Shown one piece after another: positions 17,739 to 26,591 of a stretch of 48,021 nucleotides of DNA. Location: contig CAIXRA010000056.1 of assembly GCA_903921725.1 (NCBI GenBank), positions 1-48,021 on the forward strand. The letters are read 5' to 3'. The notes below the pieces were generated by a model that ran no database searches, was not told where the DNA came from, and worked only from the letters and a program-made list of their open reading frames with translations. Positions within the stretch are counted from its first letter, which is position 1. Each line of letters starts with the position of its first letter. Source of the DNA: an uncultured Lentisphaerota bacterium (lineage in GTDB: Bacteria > Verrucomicrobiota > Lentisphaeria > Oligosphaerales > CAITYL01). The position numbers and the translations under genes were made by a program.

Positions 17739-19684
17739 TGAAAACACGACCGCACCGCGCGCTGGCCACCGCCGCGCTCCTCCTTCTGCCCGCCCTCGCT
17801 TCGGCACAGAGCGCAGCACCCGCCGCCGTCCGCGCCAAAAACTACGGCGAGGCGCTGGAGTTCGCCAAAACAACCGGGCGCGACATTGCCGTCTTCCAGC
17901 GCGGCAGCGACTGGAGCCATCTCGGCGAAAAGCTGCTGGCCGATGTCTGGGACAGGGCGGAGTTCGCGGCCGCCGCCGGCAAGGTCGCCACCCTGGTCGT
18001 CGTGGACAGGCCGGAAACTCCCGGCGGCAAACCGGTCGAGCCCGGCTGCCCGGAGAATGCGGAACGGTCCGACACCGTGCCGACCCTCTCCCCCGCGCAG
18101 CGCCTCCAAGCCGCCGCAGATCCCGCCGCCGCCGCGCCCCCCTGCGACATCGTCCAGGCGGGGTCCGCCGGCGGCGCGACCCTCGTTCGGCAGGACGACG
18201 GCAGCGTCCTCGCCTCCGGCAACAACCCGCCGAACGACACGCTGACACTCACGCTCAAGGCGCGGACCGGCGGCACCCTCCTGCGTTTCGACTTCCCCCC
18301 GCACGACAGCCTGCCCGGCCGCGGTCCCGGCCGCGCAAGCAACGGCAACTTTGCCATCTCGGAAATCGAGCTCGCCGGCACCGACGGAAAACCACTGCGC
18401 GCGGTGGCCGCCTGGGGCAGCGCCAGCGAAGGGCACTGGCCCGCGCGGAAGGCCATCGACGGCATTTCCGACAACATCGACAACCTCTGGAACGCCGCCG
18501 CACACCAGCACGTCCGCCGGACGCTGATGCTGGTCCTCGAAAAACCGGTGCCCGCCGGCGCGTCGCTGACCGTGCGCATCATCAGCAAAACGCCCTGGGG
18601 CCAGCATGTGCCGGGGTGCATCCGGGCCGCCCTGCTCACGGCCCCCGCGCTTGAGGCCGGCATCCGCACCATCAGTGAAATCGAAGCCAACGAAGGCTTC
18701 GGCTGGCGCGGCTGCACCATCCCGCGCGTTGCCCTCATGGACGGCCAGGGGCGCCCAATCGCCAGCGAGGACAAGCCGCGCCTCGGGCTCACGCCCGCCA
18801 CGCTCGCCGCGCGCATCCAGGCCATGCAGGGCAAACGCATCAGGCGCGACGAGTGCTGGGCGCTTGCCGAAAAGGCCGCCGGCGCCGCCAAGGCCGAACT
18901 CCTATGGAAAGGGCTCGAGGCTCTGGATCCCGGTATCGCCTTCGACGGCGCCTACAACTCCGTCCGCGAGCAGATTAAACAGGCCGATCCGAAGGACGAA
19001 TCCGGCATCCTCCGCCGCATGCAGTTCCAGCCCGACCCCCGTAGTACACCGCCCATGGTCAACGAAGCCTGCAAGCTCGCCGGAGAGAAGAAGTACGAGG
19101 AGGCCCTCGCCCTGCTGGACCGCGAACTCCGCAGCCCCGCCAACCGCTGGCTCAACCACGAACAGGTCCAGCGCATCATGATCGGCAAGTTCCACGTGTA
19201 CCGCCGGTGGCCGGGGCATGAGGAGCAGCGCTTCGACGTGCAGCGCGACATCCACCGGCTCGACCCGGACACCTTCTGGGGACTCGGCGCCATCGGCTAC
19301 CTGGCCATGTACAACAAGCTCCCCGAGCCGGTGGCCGTCTGCTACGGTTTTTATGCCGGCCAGCTCAAGCCCGGCCCCAATGCCTGGACCCTCACCCTAG
19401 ACACGGCCAAACAGTTCGACCACGCGGGGAAATATGCATTCAGCATCATTCACAGCGGCGGCAGGGACACCCTGAAAATCCGCAGCGTCTCCGTGCGCGC
19501 CGGCGGCGACCTCCTCGCCTCCGCCAGCCCCGCCGCGGCGCTCGCACCCGGCGGCAAGGTGGAGACCGTCCTCGACCTCAAGGGCTGGACGGCCGGGCGC
19601 AAGCTGGCCGTGCGCATCGAACTCGACGCCCCCGACGGCAAGCCCGACGCCGCCGGCCGCTTCGAGGTCGAACCCCTACTCTGA
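17738..19684 (+). CDS. Secreted thioredoxin-fold-like protein lacking CxxC, coupled to the upstream multidomain protein
   Basis: 648 aa with a signal peptide (cut near ASA-Q, about 24). Residues 35-85 look like a thioredoxin-like segment ('IAVFQRGSDWSHLGEKLL'), but the usual Cys pair after 'GSDW' is replaced by Ser-His-Leu-Gly, so no redox activity is expected. Residues about 165-225 ('PPHDSLPGRGPGRASNGNF') resemble a module common in planctomycete-type secreted proteins. A TPR-like helical part (about 400-520) and a C-terminal beta domain follow. Start is fixed by the 1-nt overlap with the gene before. The pair probably works together at the cell envelope; the role is unknown. Confidence 0.6.
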   Translation: MKTRPHRALATAALLLLPALASAQSAAPAAVRAKNYGEALEFAKTTGRDIAVFQRGSDWSHLGEKLLADVWDRAEFAAAAGKVATLVVVDRPETPGGKPVEPGCPENAERSDTVPTLSPAQRLQAAADPAAAAPPCDIVQAGSAGGATLVRQDDGSVLASGNNPPNDTLTLTLKARTGGTLLRFDFPPHDSLPGRGPGRASNGNFAISEIELAGTDGKPLRAVAAWGSASEGHWPARKAIDGISDNIDNLWNAAAHQHVRRTLMLVLEKPVPAGASLTVRIISKTPWGQHVPGCIRAALLTAPALEAGIRTISEIEANEGFGWRGCTIPRVALMDGQGRPIASEDKPRLGLTPATLAARIQAMQGKRIRRDECWALAEKAAGAAKAELLWKGLEALDPGIAFDGAYNSVREQIKQADPKDESGILRRMQFQPDPRSTPPMVNEACKLAGEKKYEEALALLDRELRSPANRWLNHEQVQRIMIGKFHVYRRWPGHEEQRFDVQRDIHRLDPDTFWGLGAIGYLAMYNKLPEPVAVCYGFYAGQLKPGPNAWTLTLDTAKQFDHAGKYAFSIIHSGGRDTLKIRSVSVRAGGDLLASASPAAALAPGGKVETVLDLKGWTAGRKLAVRIELDAPDGKPDAAGRFEVEPLL

Positions 19685-19767
19685 TGCACACCACGGGCGG
19701 CCCCCGGCACCGGTCCAGTCGGGCTCCTCGCCGCCGACTGCTTCCGGCCGGCCGGAGCATTTCCCGA

Positions 19768-19797
19768 AAAATGAAGCCTCCCGGGAGGCTTCATTTT
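19768..19797. terminator. Bidirectional Rho-independent terminator (30-bp perfect palindrome)
   Basis: A 30-bp palindrome centred at 19782/19783 has a GC core (CCTCCCGGGAGG) and flanking A and T runs (TTTT on the + side, AAAA on the other). It sits between two convergent genes (ends at 19684 and 19947) and can stop transcription from both sides. Confidence 0.85.
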
Positions 19798-19883
19798 GTT
19801 GCTCCCTGTAATTTTACCTGGCAGTACCAAACCGATAATACACAGATCCAATCTCATAGACTGCCGCACCATTAAGGATTTTT

Positions 19884-19911
19884 GGTCACACCCAATGGCG
19901 CAAATGTGACC
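19884..19911. other. Inverted repeat GGTCACA / TGTGACC in a repeat-bearing gap
   Basis: A 7-bp inverted repeat with 14-nt spacer. The phrase CCCAATGGCG occurs twice nearby (19891 and 19911), and a related TGTAACCCCAATGG lies at 23923-23936. Possibly remains of a mobile element; weak. Confidence 0.3.
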
Positions 19912-19946
19912 CCAATGGCGCGACGTCGCCTGCGGATCCCTCGCGA

Positions 19947-21659
19947 TCAGCGCCTGGCCGGCGGCAGCGGCTTGGTGAAATCCCCTATGGGATCCAGGTG
20001 GACATTCCCGGCGGGGCCGGTGTCGAGGGGCGCTGTCGGCAGCTCCAGCGCGGTGCCGAGAAAGGTGGTCCGTTCCCGCCGCTTCACCTCCAGGGTCGTG
20101 CCGATGGCCACGAAGAAGGGCGCGAGATCCTCGCCGGCGGCGATACTCATGTCCTCCACCATCTCGTCCCAGCTCTCCCTGTGCTTCGGATCATCCTGCC
20201 AGCGCTGGTTGCGCACCCAGTACCATCGCGGGTACCAGGTGGTGCCGTAGCGGTCCTCGATCTTCTGCCACGCCCACCACATCTTGGTCCAGTTCGGTCC
20301 CTTGCCCCAGAATTCATGGTCGTATTTCGCCAGATCCAGCAGTCGCCCCTTCTTCTTCTCCAGGGCGAGGATGCTGTTGCAGTCGCGGTTGGATCTCGTG
20401 CGGTCCGGCGGATTGAACTGCGCGGTAATCTTGCCCTGGAACCAGCCGGCGTGCTCCTCGCCCTGGTTGCCATGGGGAAAGGAACCGGCCAGTTCTCCCT
20501 TGGGGCTGGTGGGGCCGCCCTTGGTGTGGGCCATCTCGTGGGCGAACACGCCGAGGATGGATAGGGGCTGGTATTCGATCACCGCCGCCGCCTTGGGACG
20601 CGGATTAATGGCCCAACCGCCGCCGCCGCCGGCGCAGATCACCAGATGGTAGGGTTCCTCGTAGGTGGCGCAGGGGAACCACTCGAGGATCTGCTTCGCC
20701 GCGGCGGGGATGTCCTTCTCTATGCAGGCCAAGGCATCGGCGGTCTGGTTGGAGGCATAGGACACCACCACGCTACCAAGGTTCTGCTCCTTCTCGGGGA
20801 AGATGCCGACGCCGCCGGTGTTGGGCAGCCGCCAGTCGCCGCCCACCGGCGGCTTGCCGCCCGCAAGCCAGCGCAACAGTTCATCGAAGGCCGCGGTGCG
20901 CTTGGCGAAGGCCACCGCCGTCTCGTCCTTCACCTTGGTGATCAGGTCACGGCGTTCCATGACCATGACCCGGCCCTTGCCCTGGATGCGCCGCGCCCGC
21001 AACGGTTTCTGGGCGGTACCAACGATATCGACGGTCCATTCCTTCCCCAGCGCCAGCACGGCGCGCTTCTGACCGTCGACCTTGTCCTGCTCGGCGGTGA
21101 TGGTGGCGCCGAAACGATTGAGCAGGGTGTTGAGGCTCCAGTTGTCCACCCGGCTCTGGTCCGGGCGTCCGGCGAAGACCATCAGGCCGCCGCCGGCCTG
21201 GACGAAGCGTGCCAGGGTGTCAATCTCCATCGGTGTATACGGCTGGGCGTTGAGATCCTGCTGGTCGGTGACGACCACGTTGAAGGTCGCCGCCGGCCAC
21301 CAGGCGAAGGGTTCGAGGTCGCCGATCTGTTTACGGATGCGGTTGGGCTTCCCGGGCACGAGGACGCTGTCCAAGGCGGCGCAGCTGGTGCTGACCCGGT
21401 GGCCCATGCCGCGCATCTCGCCGGACATGCCCCACAGCACCGCAAACTGGGTCTGGTGTGCCTGGTCCACTAGGATGTTGATGCCTGTGTCCTTCTTCGG
21501 CCGATCCTTGGGATCCATGGCCGGCGTCAGGGCTGCGGTCAGTTCCAGGGGCAGGGTAACGCCCTTCTTCATCAGGGCGACGGCCCGGTCCGCAGGCGCT
21601 TCAGCGGCCGCGCAGAAGGGACCGGCGAGGGCGGCGGCGAGGAGCATGGCGGTGCGCAT
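19947..21659 (-). CDS. M60-like zinc metallopeptidase, secreted
   Basis: 570 aa with a signal peptide (cut near residue 18-20). Residues about 60-235 resemble a glutamine-amidotransferase-like beta/alpha domain. H374, E375 and H378 form the HExxH zinc site, with a downstream Glu (E389 or E401/E402) fitting the M60 pattern HExxH-x(8,28)-E. The C-terminal part ('RYGTTWYPRWYW', 'VEDMSIAAGEDLAPFF') looks like the helical end of M60 domains. M60-like (enhancin/SslE type) enzymes cut mucin-type glycoproteins, which fits the GH20, GH29 and sulfatase genes around it. Start at ATG 21659. Monocistronic, facing a bidirectional terminator. Confidence 0.7.
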   Translation of the reverse strand: MRTAMLLAAALAGPFCAAAEAPADRAVALMKKGVTLPLELTAALTPAMDPKDRPKKDTGINILVDQAHQTQFAVLWGMSGEMRGMGHRVSTSCAALDSVLVPGKPNRIRKQIGDLEPFAWWPAATFNVVVTDQQDLNAQPYTPMEIDTLARFVQAGGGLMVFAGRPDQSRVDNWSLNTLLNRFGATITAEQDKVDGQKRAVLALGKEWTVDIVGTAQKPLRARRIQGKGRVMVMERRDLITKVKDETAVAFAKRTAAFDELLRWLAGGKPPVGGDWRLPNTGGVGIFPEKEQNLGSVVVSYASNQTADALACIEKDIPAAAKQILEWFPCATYEEPYHLVICAGGGGGWAINPRPKAAAVIEYQPLSILGVFAHEMAHTKGGPTSPKGELAGSFPHGNQGEEHAGWFQGKITAQFNPPDRTRSNRDCNSILALEKKKGRLLDLAKYDHEFWGKGPNWTKMWWAWQKIEDRYGTTWYPRWYWVRNQRWQDDPKHRESWDEMVEDMSIAAGEDLAPFFVAIGTTLEVKRRERTTFLGTALELPTAPLDTGPAGNVHLDPIGDFTKPLPPARR

Positions 21660-22427
21660 GCGGGACTCCGGAGGGATTCATCGGGGTTGACAGGAAATTG
21701 CTTTTTTGAACTATGGTGGAAAGATAGCGGCGGCATTCAGGAAAGCAAGGTTTTGGGGCAAGCGTTGGTAATGGTTTTGGCGGCGGGAAAAAGGAGGGGG
21801 AAACGTTGGATTGGGGGGCGCGGGGTACGGGGTTTTCCCCGCGACCGCAATGCTTCAGTATGCGCTGGATGATGGTGGCGGCGTTCGAGGAAGGCGATGA
21901 CTTTCATTTGGGGCACCGCAGTTGCCGCTCCGCTTTGCTCCGTTGCTGACTTCCTCCGGTCGTCAGCCCGTCTCGCCCCCCGGCTCGACTCGGGCAGAGG
22001 AGCGGGTTGATTTCGTACACTTTCTTGATGAGGGTGGCCCAGCGTTGGCGGCATTTTTTACGATATGGTGTATCTTCGTCGTCTCCGGCGTCACAGAGGG
22101 GGGGGGGGTGACTGGCAGCGGGGGTGAGGCTGAAGGGGTAGCGGACGATGTACTGAGTGAGGCGTTCGATGGCGGCGGTGTCGCCGGCGGCAAGACCTGG
22201 CCCGCCAAAGCCGGCCACTTCCAAACCGCACAGCCTGGTGACAGCGAGAAACCTCCACTCCAGAAGTAGCCACCGCCAGGCACCGGACCGGAGGTTGCCA
22301 TTGGTGTCTTGACCGAATGTTTCAAAAAACACATCGCACTTCCCTCCAAACACCACAGGCCACATTACCGTGGTTGGCGGCATGAAAATAACATCCGCCA
22401 AAAGTTAGATTCCGTAAAGGAGTTCCC
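21660..22427. other. 768-bp stretch without an intact gene
   Basis: Holds the decayed IS91-type transposase (next entry), a C run near 22097-22104, and the ribosome-binding site AAAGGAG of the sulfatase at 22428. The part at about 22190-22400 is open on the - strand but resembles nothing I recognise. Confidence 0.6.
21700..22185 (-). pseudogene. Decayed IS91-family transposase (C-terminal remnants, frameshifted)
   Basis: Read on the - strand, three pieces match IS91-type transposases in the right order but in different frames: 'IERLTQYIVRYPFSL' (about 22170-22126), then 'RWATLIKKVYEINPLLCP' (about 22044-21991) where the zinc-ribbon Cys block begins, then 'MKVIAFLE' (about 21907-21884) and, in a third frame, 'TIIQRILKHCG'. 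About 90 residues are missing between the first two pieces, and an unrelated insert of some 70 bp breaks the Cys block. The N-terminal HUH nuclease part with its Tyr residues is absent. Inactive. Confidence 0.75.
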
Positions 22428-23876
22428 ATGCATCCAGCCCGTCGTTTGTTTGTTGCCGGCGCCATCATGAGCGCGTCTTCTTGGAATTCAATGCTTGCGG
22501 CCCCGCCGCCCGCTCCGGTATCCCCCGCAAAGCCAAACATCGTCGTCATCTTCTGCGACGACCTGGGCTACACCGACCTCGGCTGCTTCGGCGCCAGGGG
22601 CTGGACCACGCCCAACCTGGACCGGATGGCCAAAGAGGGCATGCGCTTCACCAACTTCTACGCCGCGCAGGCCGTCTGTTCCGCCTCCCGTGCCGGCCTG
22701 CTCACCGGCTGCTACCCCAACCGCGTCGGCATCACCGGCGCACTCATGCCCCGTTCCAAAATCGGCCTCTCCGCCAGCGAAACCACCATTGCCACCATGC
22801 TCAAGGCCCAGGGCTATGTAACGGGGATGGTCGGCAAGTGGCACCTCGGCGACGCGCCGCAGTTCATGCCGTGGAACCACGGGTTCGATGATTACTTCGG
22901 GCTGCCCTACTCCAACGACATGTGGACCAACAAGCCGGAACGCAAGGACGGCTACCCCGTCCTCAAGCTGTTCCGCAACCAGGAGCCCATCGACGACATC
23001 ACCACCCACGCCAAGCAGGATCAGCTCACCACCCGCTACACCGAACACGCGGTCGGTTTCATCAAAGCCCACGCCAAGGAGCCGTTTTTTCTCTACTTCG
23101 CGCACAGCATGCCGCATGTCCCGCTCGGCGTCTCCGACAAGTTCCGCGGCAAAAGCCAGCAGGGGATGTACGGCGATGTCGCCATGGAGATCGATTGGTC
23201 CGTCGGTGAAGTACTCAAGACCCTGAAGGAGTGCGGCATCGACGACAACACCCTCGTCGTTTTCACCTCCGACAACGGCCCCTGGCTCAATTACGGCAAC
23301 CATGCCGGCACCTGCTACGGCCTCCGCGAAGGCAAAGGCTGCAGCTTCGACGGCGGCCAAAAGGAGCCCTGCATCATGCGCTGGCCCGGCAAAATCCCCG
23401 CCGGCAGCGAATGCAGGCAGCTCGCCGCCACCCTCGACCTGCTGCCGACCGTCGCCGCGCTCTCCGGCGCAAAACTCCCCGCGCTCAGGATTGACGGCGT
23501 CGACATCGCCCCGCTCCTCTTCGCCAAGAAGGACGCCTGCCCTCGCCGGACCTTCCTCTACTACTACAACGCCAACGACCTCGAGGCCGTCCGCCGCGAC
23601 CAGTGGAAGCTCGTCTTCCCGCACAACCACCGCTCGTACGTCGGCGTCAAACCAGGCAAGGACGGCAAAGGCGGCCCCTACACCAAAGGCCATGCCACCT
23701 ACGCCCTCTACGACCTCGCCGCCGACCCCGGCGAAACCACCGACGTCAAGGACAAGCATCCCGACATCGTCGCCGAACTCGAAAAACTCGCCGCCGAAAC
23801 CCGCGAGGACCTCGGCGACAGCCTTCAGAAGAAGCCGGGCACCGGCCGCCGCCAGCCCGGAAAAGCCGCGACGTGA
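22428..23876 (+). CDS. Formylglycine-dependent sulfatase (S1 family, CxAxR type), secreted
   Basis: 482 aa. ATG follows AAAGGAG by 6 nt. Signal peptide with a short hydrophobic core (about 8-24). 'IFCDDLGYTD' (41-50) holds the metal Asp pair. C84 lies in 'CSASR', so the usual Pro is Ala, as in a large group of marine and gut sulfatases; 'GLLTGCYPNRVG' follows. 'GKWHLGD' and 'FTSDNGPW' complete the site. The motif differs from the three upstream sulfatases, so a different subfamily and substrate position are likely. It stands alone, next to the transposase relic, and converges on the GNAT gene. Confidence 0.92.
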   Translation: MHPARRLFVAGAIMSASSWNSMLAAPPPAPVSPAKPNIVVIFCDDLGYTDLGCFGARGWTTPNLDRMAKEGMRFTNFYAAQAVCSASRAGLLTGCYPNRVGITGALMPRSKIGLSASETTIATMLKAQGYVTGMVGKWHLGDAPQFMPWNHGFDDYFGLPYSNDMWTNKPERKDGYPVLKLFRNQEPIDDITTHAKQDQLTTRYTEHAVGFIKAHAKEPFFLYFAHSMPHVPLGVSDKFRGKSQQGMYGDVAMEIDWSVGEVLKTLKECGIDDNTLVVFTSDNGPWLNYGNHAGTCYGLREGKGCSFDGGQKEPCIMRWPGKIPAGSECRQLAATLDLLPTVAALSGAKLPALRIDGVDIAPLLFAKKDACPRRTFLYYYNANDLEAVRRDQWKLVFPHNHRSYVGVKPGKDGKGGPYTKGHATYALYDLAADPGETTDVKDKHPDIVAELEKLAAETREDLGDSLQKKPGTGRRQPGKAAT

Positions 23877-23973
23877 ACGGCGAGGTGGAAATGCAGCATC
23901 CCTCCTGCCAAGGGCCGGTGTATGTAACCCCAATGGGAATCCAAACGCGAAACGGCCCCCACGCCGGGCAGCG

Positions 23974-24462
23974 TCACTTCGGGTCGAAGAGCACGGCGAT
24001 CTCGTCGCAGCAGTGGAGCTTGGGGCAGTGCTTGCAGTCGGTCCAGACCTTCTGCGGGAAAAGCTCCTTCTCGACGACAGTGAAGCCGAGGCGGCGGAAG
24101 AGGTTCGGGCGGAGGGTCAGCGCGAAGACGCGGTGGGCGCCGCGCGCCTTTGCACCGGCGACCGAGGCGGCCACCAAGCGTGAGCCGAGGCCGCTGCCGT
24201 TTTCGGACTGGGCGACGGCAAGGGAGCGCACCTCAAACAGGCCGGCACCATAGTCCCGGAGCGCGACGCAGCCGAGGATTTTTCCGCGGGCGCGGGCGCC
24301 GCGGGCGGCGACCAGGAAACGCCCGACGTGATGCCGGATCTCCTCCGCCGTGCGCGGCAGGACAAGCCCCGCGGCGGCGTACGGCGCCAGCAGGCCGGCG
24401 ATTGCCGCGGCGTCCGAGGGCCGGGCCGGGCGTATGGTGACGACCGCTGCGGTTCCGGTCAT
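23974..24462 (-). CDS. GNAT acetyltransferase, probable N-acetylglutamate synthase (short ArgA type)
   Basis: 162 aa. GNAT fold with the acetyl-CoA loop 'QSENGSGLGSRL' (about 85-96). The C-terminus 'DCKHCPKLHCCDE' with paired Cys is typical of stand-alone GNAT proteins annotated as N-acetylglutamate synthase, the first step of arginine synthesis in many anaerobes. The ATG overlaps the accA stop (ATGA), so it is translated with accA. Family is firm; the substrate is inferred from the Cys tail. Confidence 0.75.
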   Translation of the reverse strand: MTGTAAVVTIRPARPSDAAAIAGLLAPYAAAGLVLPRTAEEIRHHVGRFLVAARGARARGKILGCVALRDYGAGLFEVRSLAVAQSENGSGLGSRLVAASVAGAKARGAHRVFALTLRPNLFRRLGFTVVEKELFPQKVWTDCKHCPKLHCCDEIAVLFDPK

Positions 24463-25463
24463 TTCTTCTTTGCCTTTGCGGACTTCGCGGCCTTGGCACC
24501 GGCCGGCTTCTCCTCCGAAAAGACGCCGATGGCGCGGAAGCGGTCGTAGCGCTGTTCGCGGAGTTTTTCCGGGCTGAGCTTGGAAAGCTCGTCGATCTGC
24601 TGGCGCAGGATTTCGCCAAGCTGTTTCGCGGCGGCTTCGATGTCACGGTGCGCGCCGCCGAGCGGTTCGGGGATGATGCCGTCGACGACCTTCAGCTTCA
24701 GCAGGTCGGAACTGGTCAGACGCAGCGACGCCGCGGCCTGCGGCGTGGCGGCCGGGTCGCGCCAGAGGATGGCGGCGCAACCTTCGGGAGTGATGACCGA
24801 GTAGTAGGCGTTCTCCATGATCATGACGCGGTTGCCGACGCCGATGCCGAGCGCGCCGCCGCTGCCGCCCTCGCCGGTGACGATGCAGACGACGGGGACG
24901 CGCAGGTTGAACATCTCCAGCAGGTTGACGGCGATCGCCTCCGCGACATGGCGCTCCTCGCCGCCGATGCCGGGATAGGCTCCCGGGGTGTCGATCAGCG
25001 ACACGACCGGCACGCCGGCCTTGTCCGCCATCTTCATCAGACGCAGCGCCTTGCGGTACCCTTCGGGGTTCGCGCAGCCGAAGTGGCACTTGACGTTTTC
25101 CTTGAGGTTGCGCCCCTTCTGCGAGCCGATGACCATCACGGGCTTGCCGTCGAACTTGGCGAAGCCGCCGATGATGGCATGGTCGTCGGAGAAGCGGCGG
25201 TCACCGTGCAGTTCGATGAAGTCGGTGAACAGGCGGTTGATGTAGTCGCGGGGAAACGGGCGGTCGGGATGGCGGGCGAGCTGCACGCGCTGAAACGGCG
25301 TCAGGCTGGAGAAGACGCGCTTCTTCGTCTCCTCGATGCGCGCCTCCAGTTCCACGACGCTCTGCGCCATGTCCACCTTGTTGGTGCGGCTGAACTCGCG
25401 GAGCTGGTTGATCTTCTCTTCCAGTTCGTAAATCGACTTTTCAAATTCGAGGATGACCGGCAT
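24459..25463 (-). CDS. accA: Acetyl-CoA carboxylase, carboxyltransferase subunit alpha
   Basis: 334 aa, close to the usual 315-330. With AccD it transfers the carboxyl group from biotin to acetyl-CoA, the first committed step of fatty acid synthesis in the cytoplasm. Characteristic stretches are 'LARHPDRPFPRDYI', 'HGDRRFSDD', 'IDTPGAYPGIGGEERH' and 'GEGGSGGALGIG'. The C-terminus ends in a Lys/Ala-rich tail. Only 3 nt separate it from the L,D-transpeptidase upstream, and it overlaps the GNAT downstream: a three-gene operon. Confidence 0.97.
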   Translation of the reverse strand: MPVILEFEKSIYELEEKINQLREFSRTNKVDMAQSVVELEARIEETKKRVFSSLTPFQRVQLARHPDRPFPRDYINRLFTDFIELHGDRRFSDDHAIIGGFAKFDGKPVMVIGSQKGRNLKENVKCHFGCANPEGYRKALRLMKMADKAGVPVVSLIDTPGAYPGIGGEERHVAEAIAVNLLEMFNLRVPVVCIVTGEGGSGGALGIGVGNRVMIMENAYYSVITPEGCAAILWRDPAATPQAAASLRLTSSDLLKLKVVDGIIPEPLGGAHRDIEAAAKQLGEILRQQIDELSKLSPEKLREQRYDRFRAIGVFSEEKPAGAKAAKSAKAKKK

Positions 25464-25466
25464 GGG

Positions 25467-26450
25467 TTATTCGTCCTTGATGGTTGCTCGGGTTCCGGTT
25501 GGTATCAGGTCGAACAGTTCATTCACATCTTCATTTTTCATGCGGACACAGCCTTCGCTGGCGGCGGTCCCGACCGTCTCGGGCTGCCATGTCCCATGAA
25601 TGCCAAACCCCTTCAGCGTCGGATCGGTCCCCTCTGCGGGCTGGAGCCCGAGCCAGCGCGTTCCCAAAATATTTTCCGGTCTGCCGTACGGCACCGGCGG
25701 CCGCCCCGGCGGCGACCATTCCGGCTCCCGCAGCCGGGTGGAAACCTTGAAACCCCCGGCGGGCGTCCGGTTTTCCCTGCCAATCCCGACCCTGTAATAC
25801 TTGAACAGTCTGTCGCCGTTGCGCACCAGCAGCACGAAACGGCCCTTGAGCACCTCCACCGACCACTTGGCCGGCAGCACCGACAAAACCATGCCCGGAT
25901 GGATGGCCGGGTTGGCCGTGTCCAAGCTGTTCGCCCTCACGATGGCTTCGACGGTGACCTGATATTTTCTCGCCAGGGCGTTCAGCGTGTCGCCCGCCTG
26001 CACCACGCACCGAACCTTTTCCGGCGCGGGCGCCGTCGTCGCGGCGAGCGCTGTGTTCACCCTTCCCACGACGTCCGCTGCCCGGAACCACTGCGGCCCG
26101 AACGGCTTCACCCCCGGCGCCCGGAGCAGATCCTCCGCCAGCCCGCGGGCCATGATCAACTTGCCGGCGGCGGCGTTCTCCTCCGCCAGCTTCAGTTTCC
26201 GCTCCAGCTCCGCCGCGGCGGCGTCAACCGCCGGAACGGCCGCCGGACCCGGCGCCCTCACCCTCGCCTCCGCAACGGTCGGGGAAGGCGTTTTCCGCGC
26301 CGCCAACCGCGCCGTGCGCAGGCGCTCCGCCGCGGACGGCCGAACCGCCGCCGCCTCCACGCGGGGCATCCGGCTCCAGCCCCAATGTGCCACCCACGCC
26401 GTCAGGACGGCGACCAGCAGCAGTAGCGGATATTTGTAGTACCAATACAT
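25467..26450 (-). CDS. L,D-transpeptidase with LysM domain, inner-membrane anchored
   Basis: 327 aa from the ATG at 26450. A longer frame exists but begins upstream of the predicted -10 box, so the shorter start is preferred. A membrane segment lies at about 7-23, a helical Ala-rich linker follows, a LysM peptidoglycan-binding domain lies at about 146-193, and a YkuD catalytic domain ends the protein. H285 in 'IHGTW' and C301 in 'SEGCVRM' are the expected catalytic pair that forms 3-3 cross-links or attaches proteins to peptidoglycan. First gene of the operon with accA and the GNAT gene. Confidence 0.88.
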   Translation of the reverse strand: MYWYYKYPLLLLVAVLTAWVAHWGWSRMPRVEAAAVRPSAAERLRTARLAARKTPSPTVAEARVRAPGPAAVPAVDAAAAELERKLKLAEENAAAGKLIMARGLAEDLLRAPGVKPFGPQWFRAADVVGRVNTALAATTAPAPEKVRCVVQAGDTLNALARKYQVTVEAIVRANSLDTANPAIHPGMVLSVLPAKWSVEVLKGRFVLLVRNGDRLFKYYRVGIGRENRTPAGGFKVSTRLREPEWSPPGRPPVPYGRPENILGTRWLGLQPAEGTDPTLKGFGIHGTWQPETVGTAASEGCVRMKNEDVNELFDLIPTGTRATIKDE

Positions 26451-26488
26451 CGGCCTGCCCCGTTCTTCCGCGGAATGGCGTGACCGAA

Positions 26489-26516
26489 AATATAATGCAT
26501 GAAACCCCGCTTCCAA
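26489..26516 (-). promoter_or_regulatory. Promoter of the L,D-transpeptidase-accA operon
   Basis: On the - strand TTGGAA (26511-26516) and TATATT (26489-26494) are 16 bp apart, giving a leader of about 32 nt to the ATG at 26450. The same -10 sequence occurs ahead of eno, iorA and the kinase gene. Confidence 0.5.
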
Positions 26517-26591
26517 TTGCGGAAGAACTCGGGCGGAGCCGCAATCCGGAACTCCGCGGTCCGGGGATGGCGGATGGGTGCCGCATTCCGG

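Noticed and set aside
12481..19838. Shared TACCAAACC string in two AT-rich gaps
   Set aside because: Too short and without common flanks; could be chance.
21922..22269. 115-codon + strand frame in the transposase relic
   Set aside because: Antisense to the clearer IS91-type pieces; Gly-rich low-complexity translation.
26451..26516. N-terminal extension of the L,D-transpeptidase
   Set aside because: It would begin upstream of the predicted -10 box and hide the membrane anchor behind 22 charged residues.
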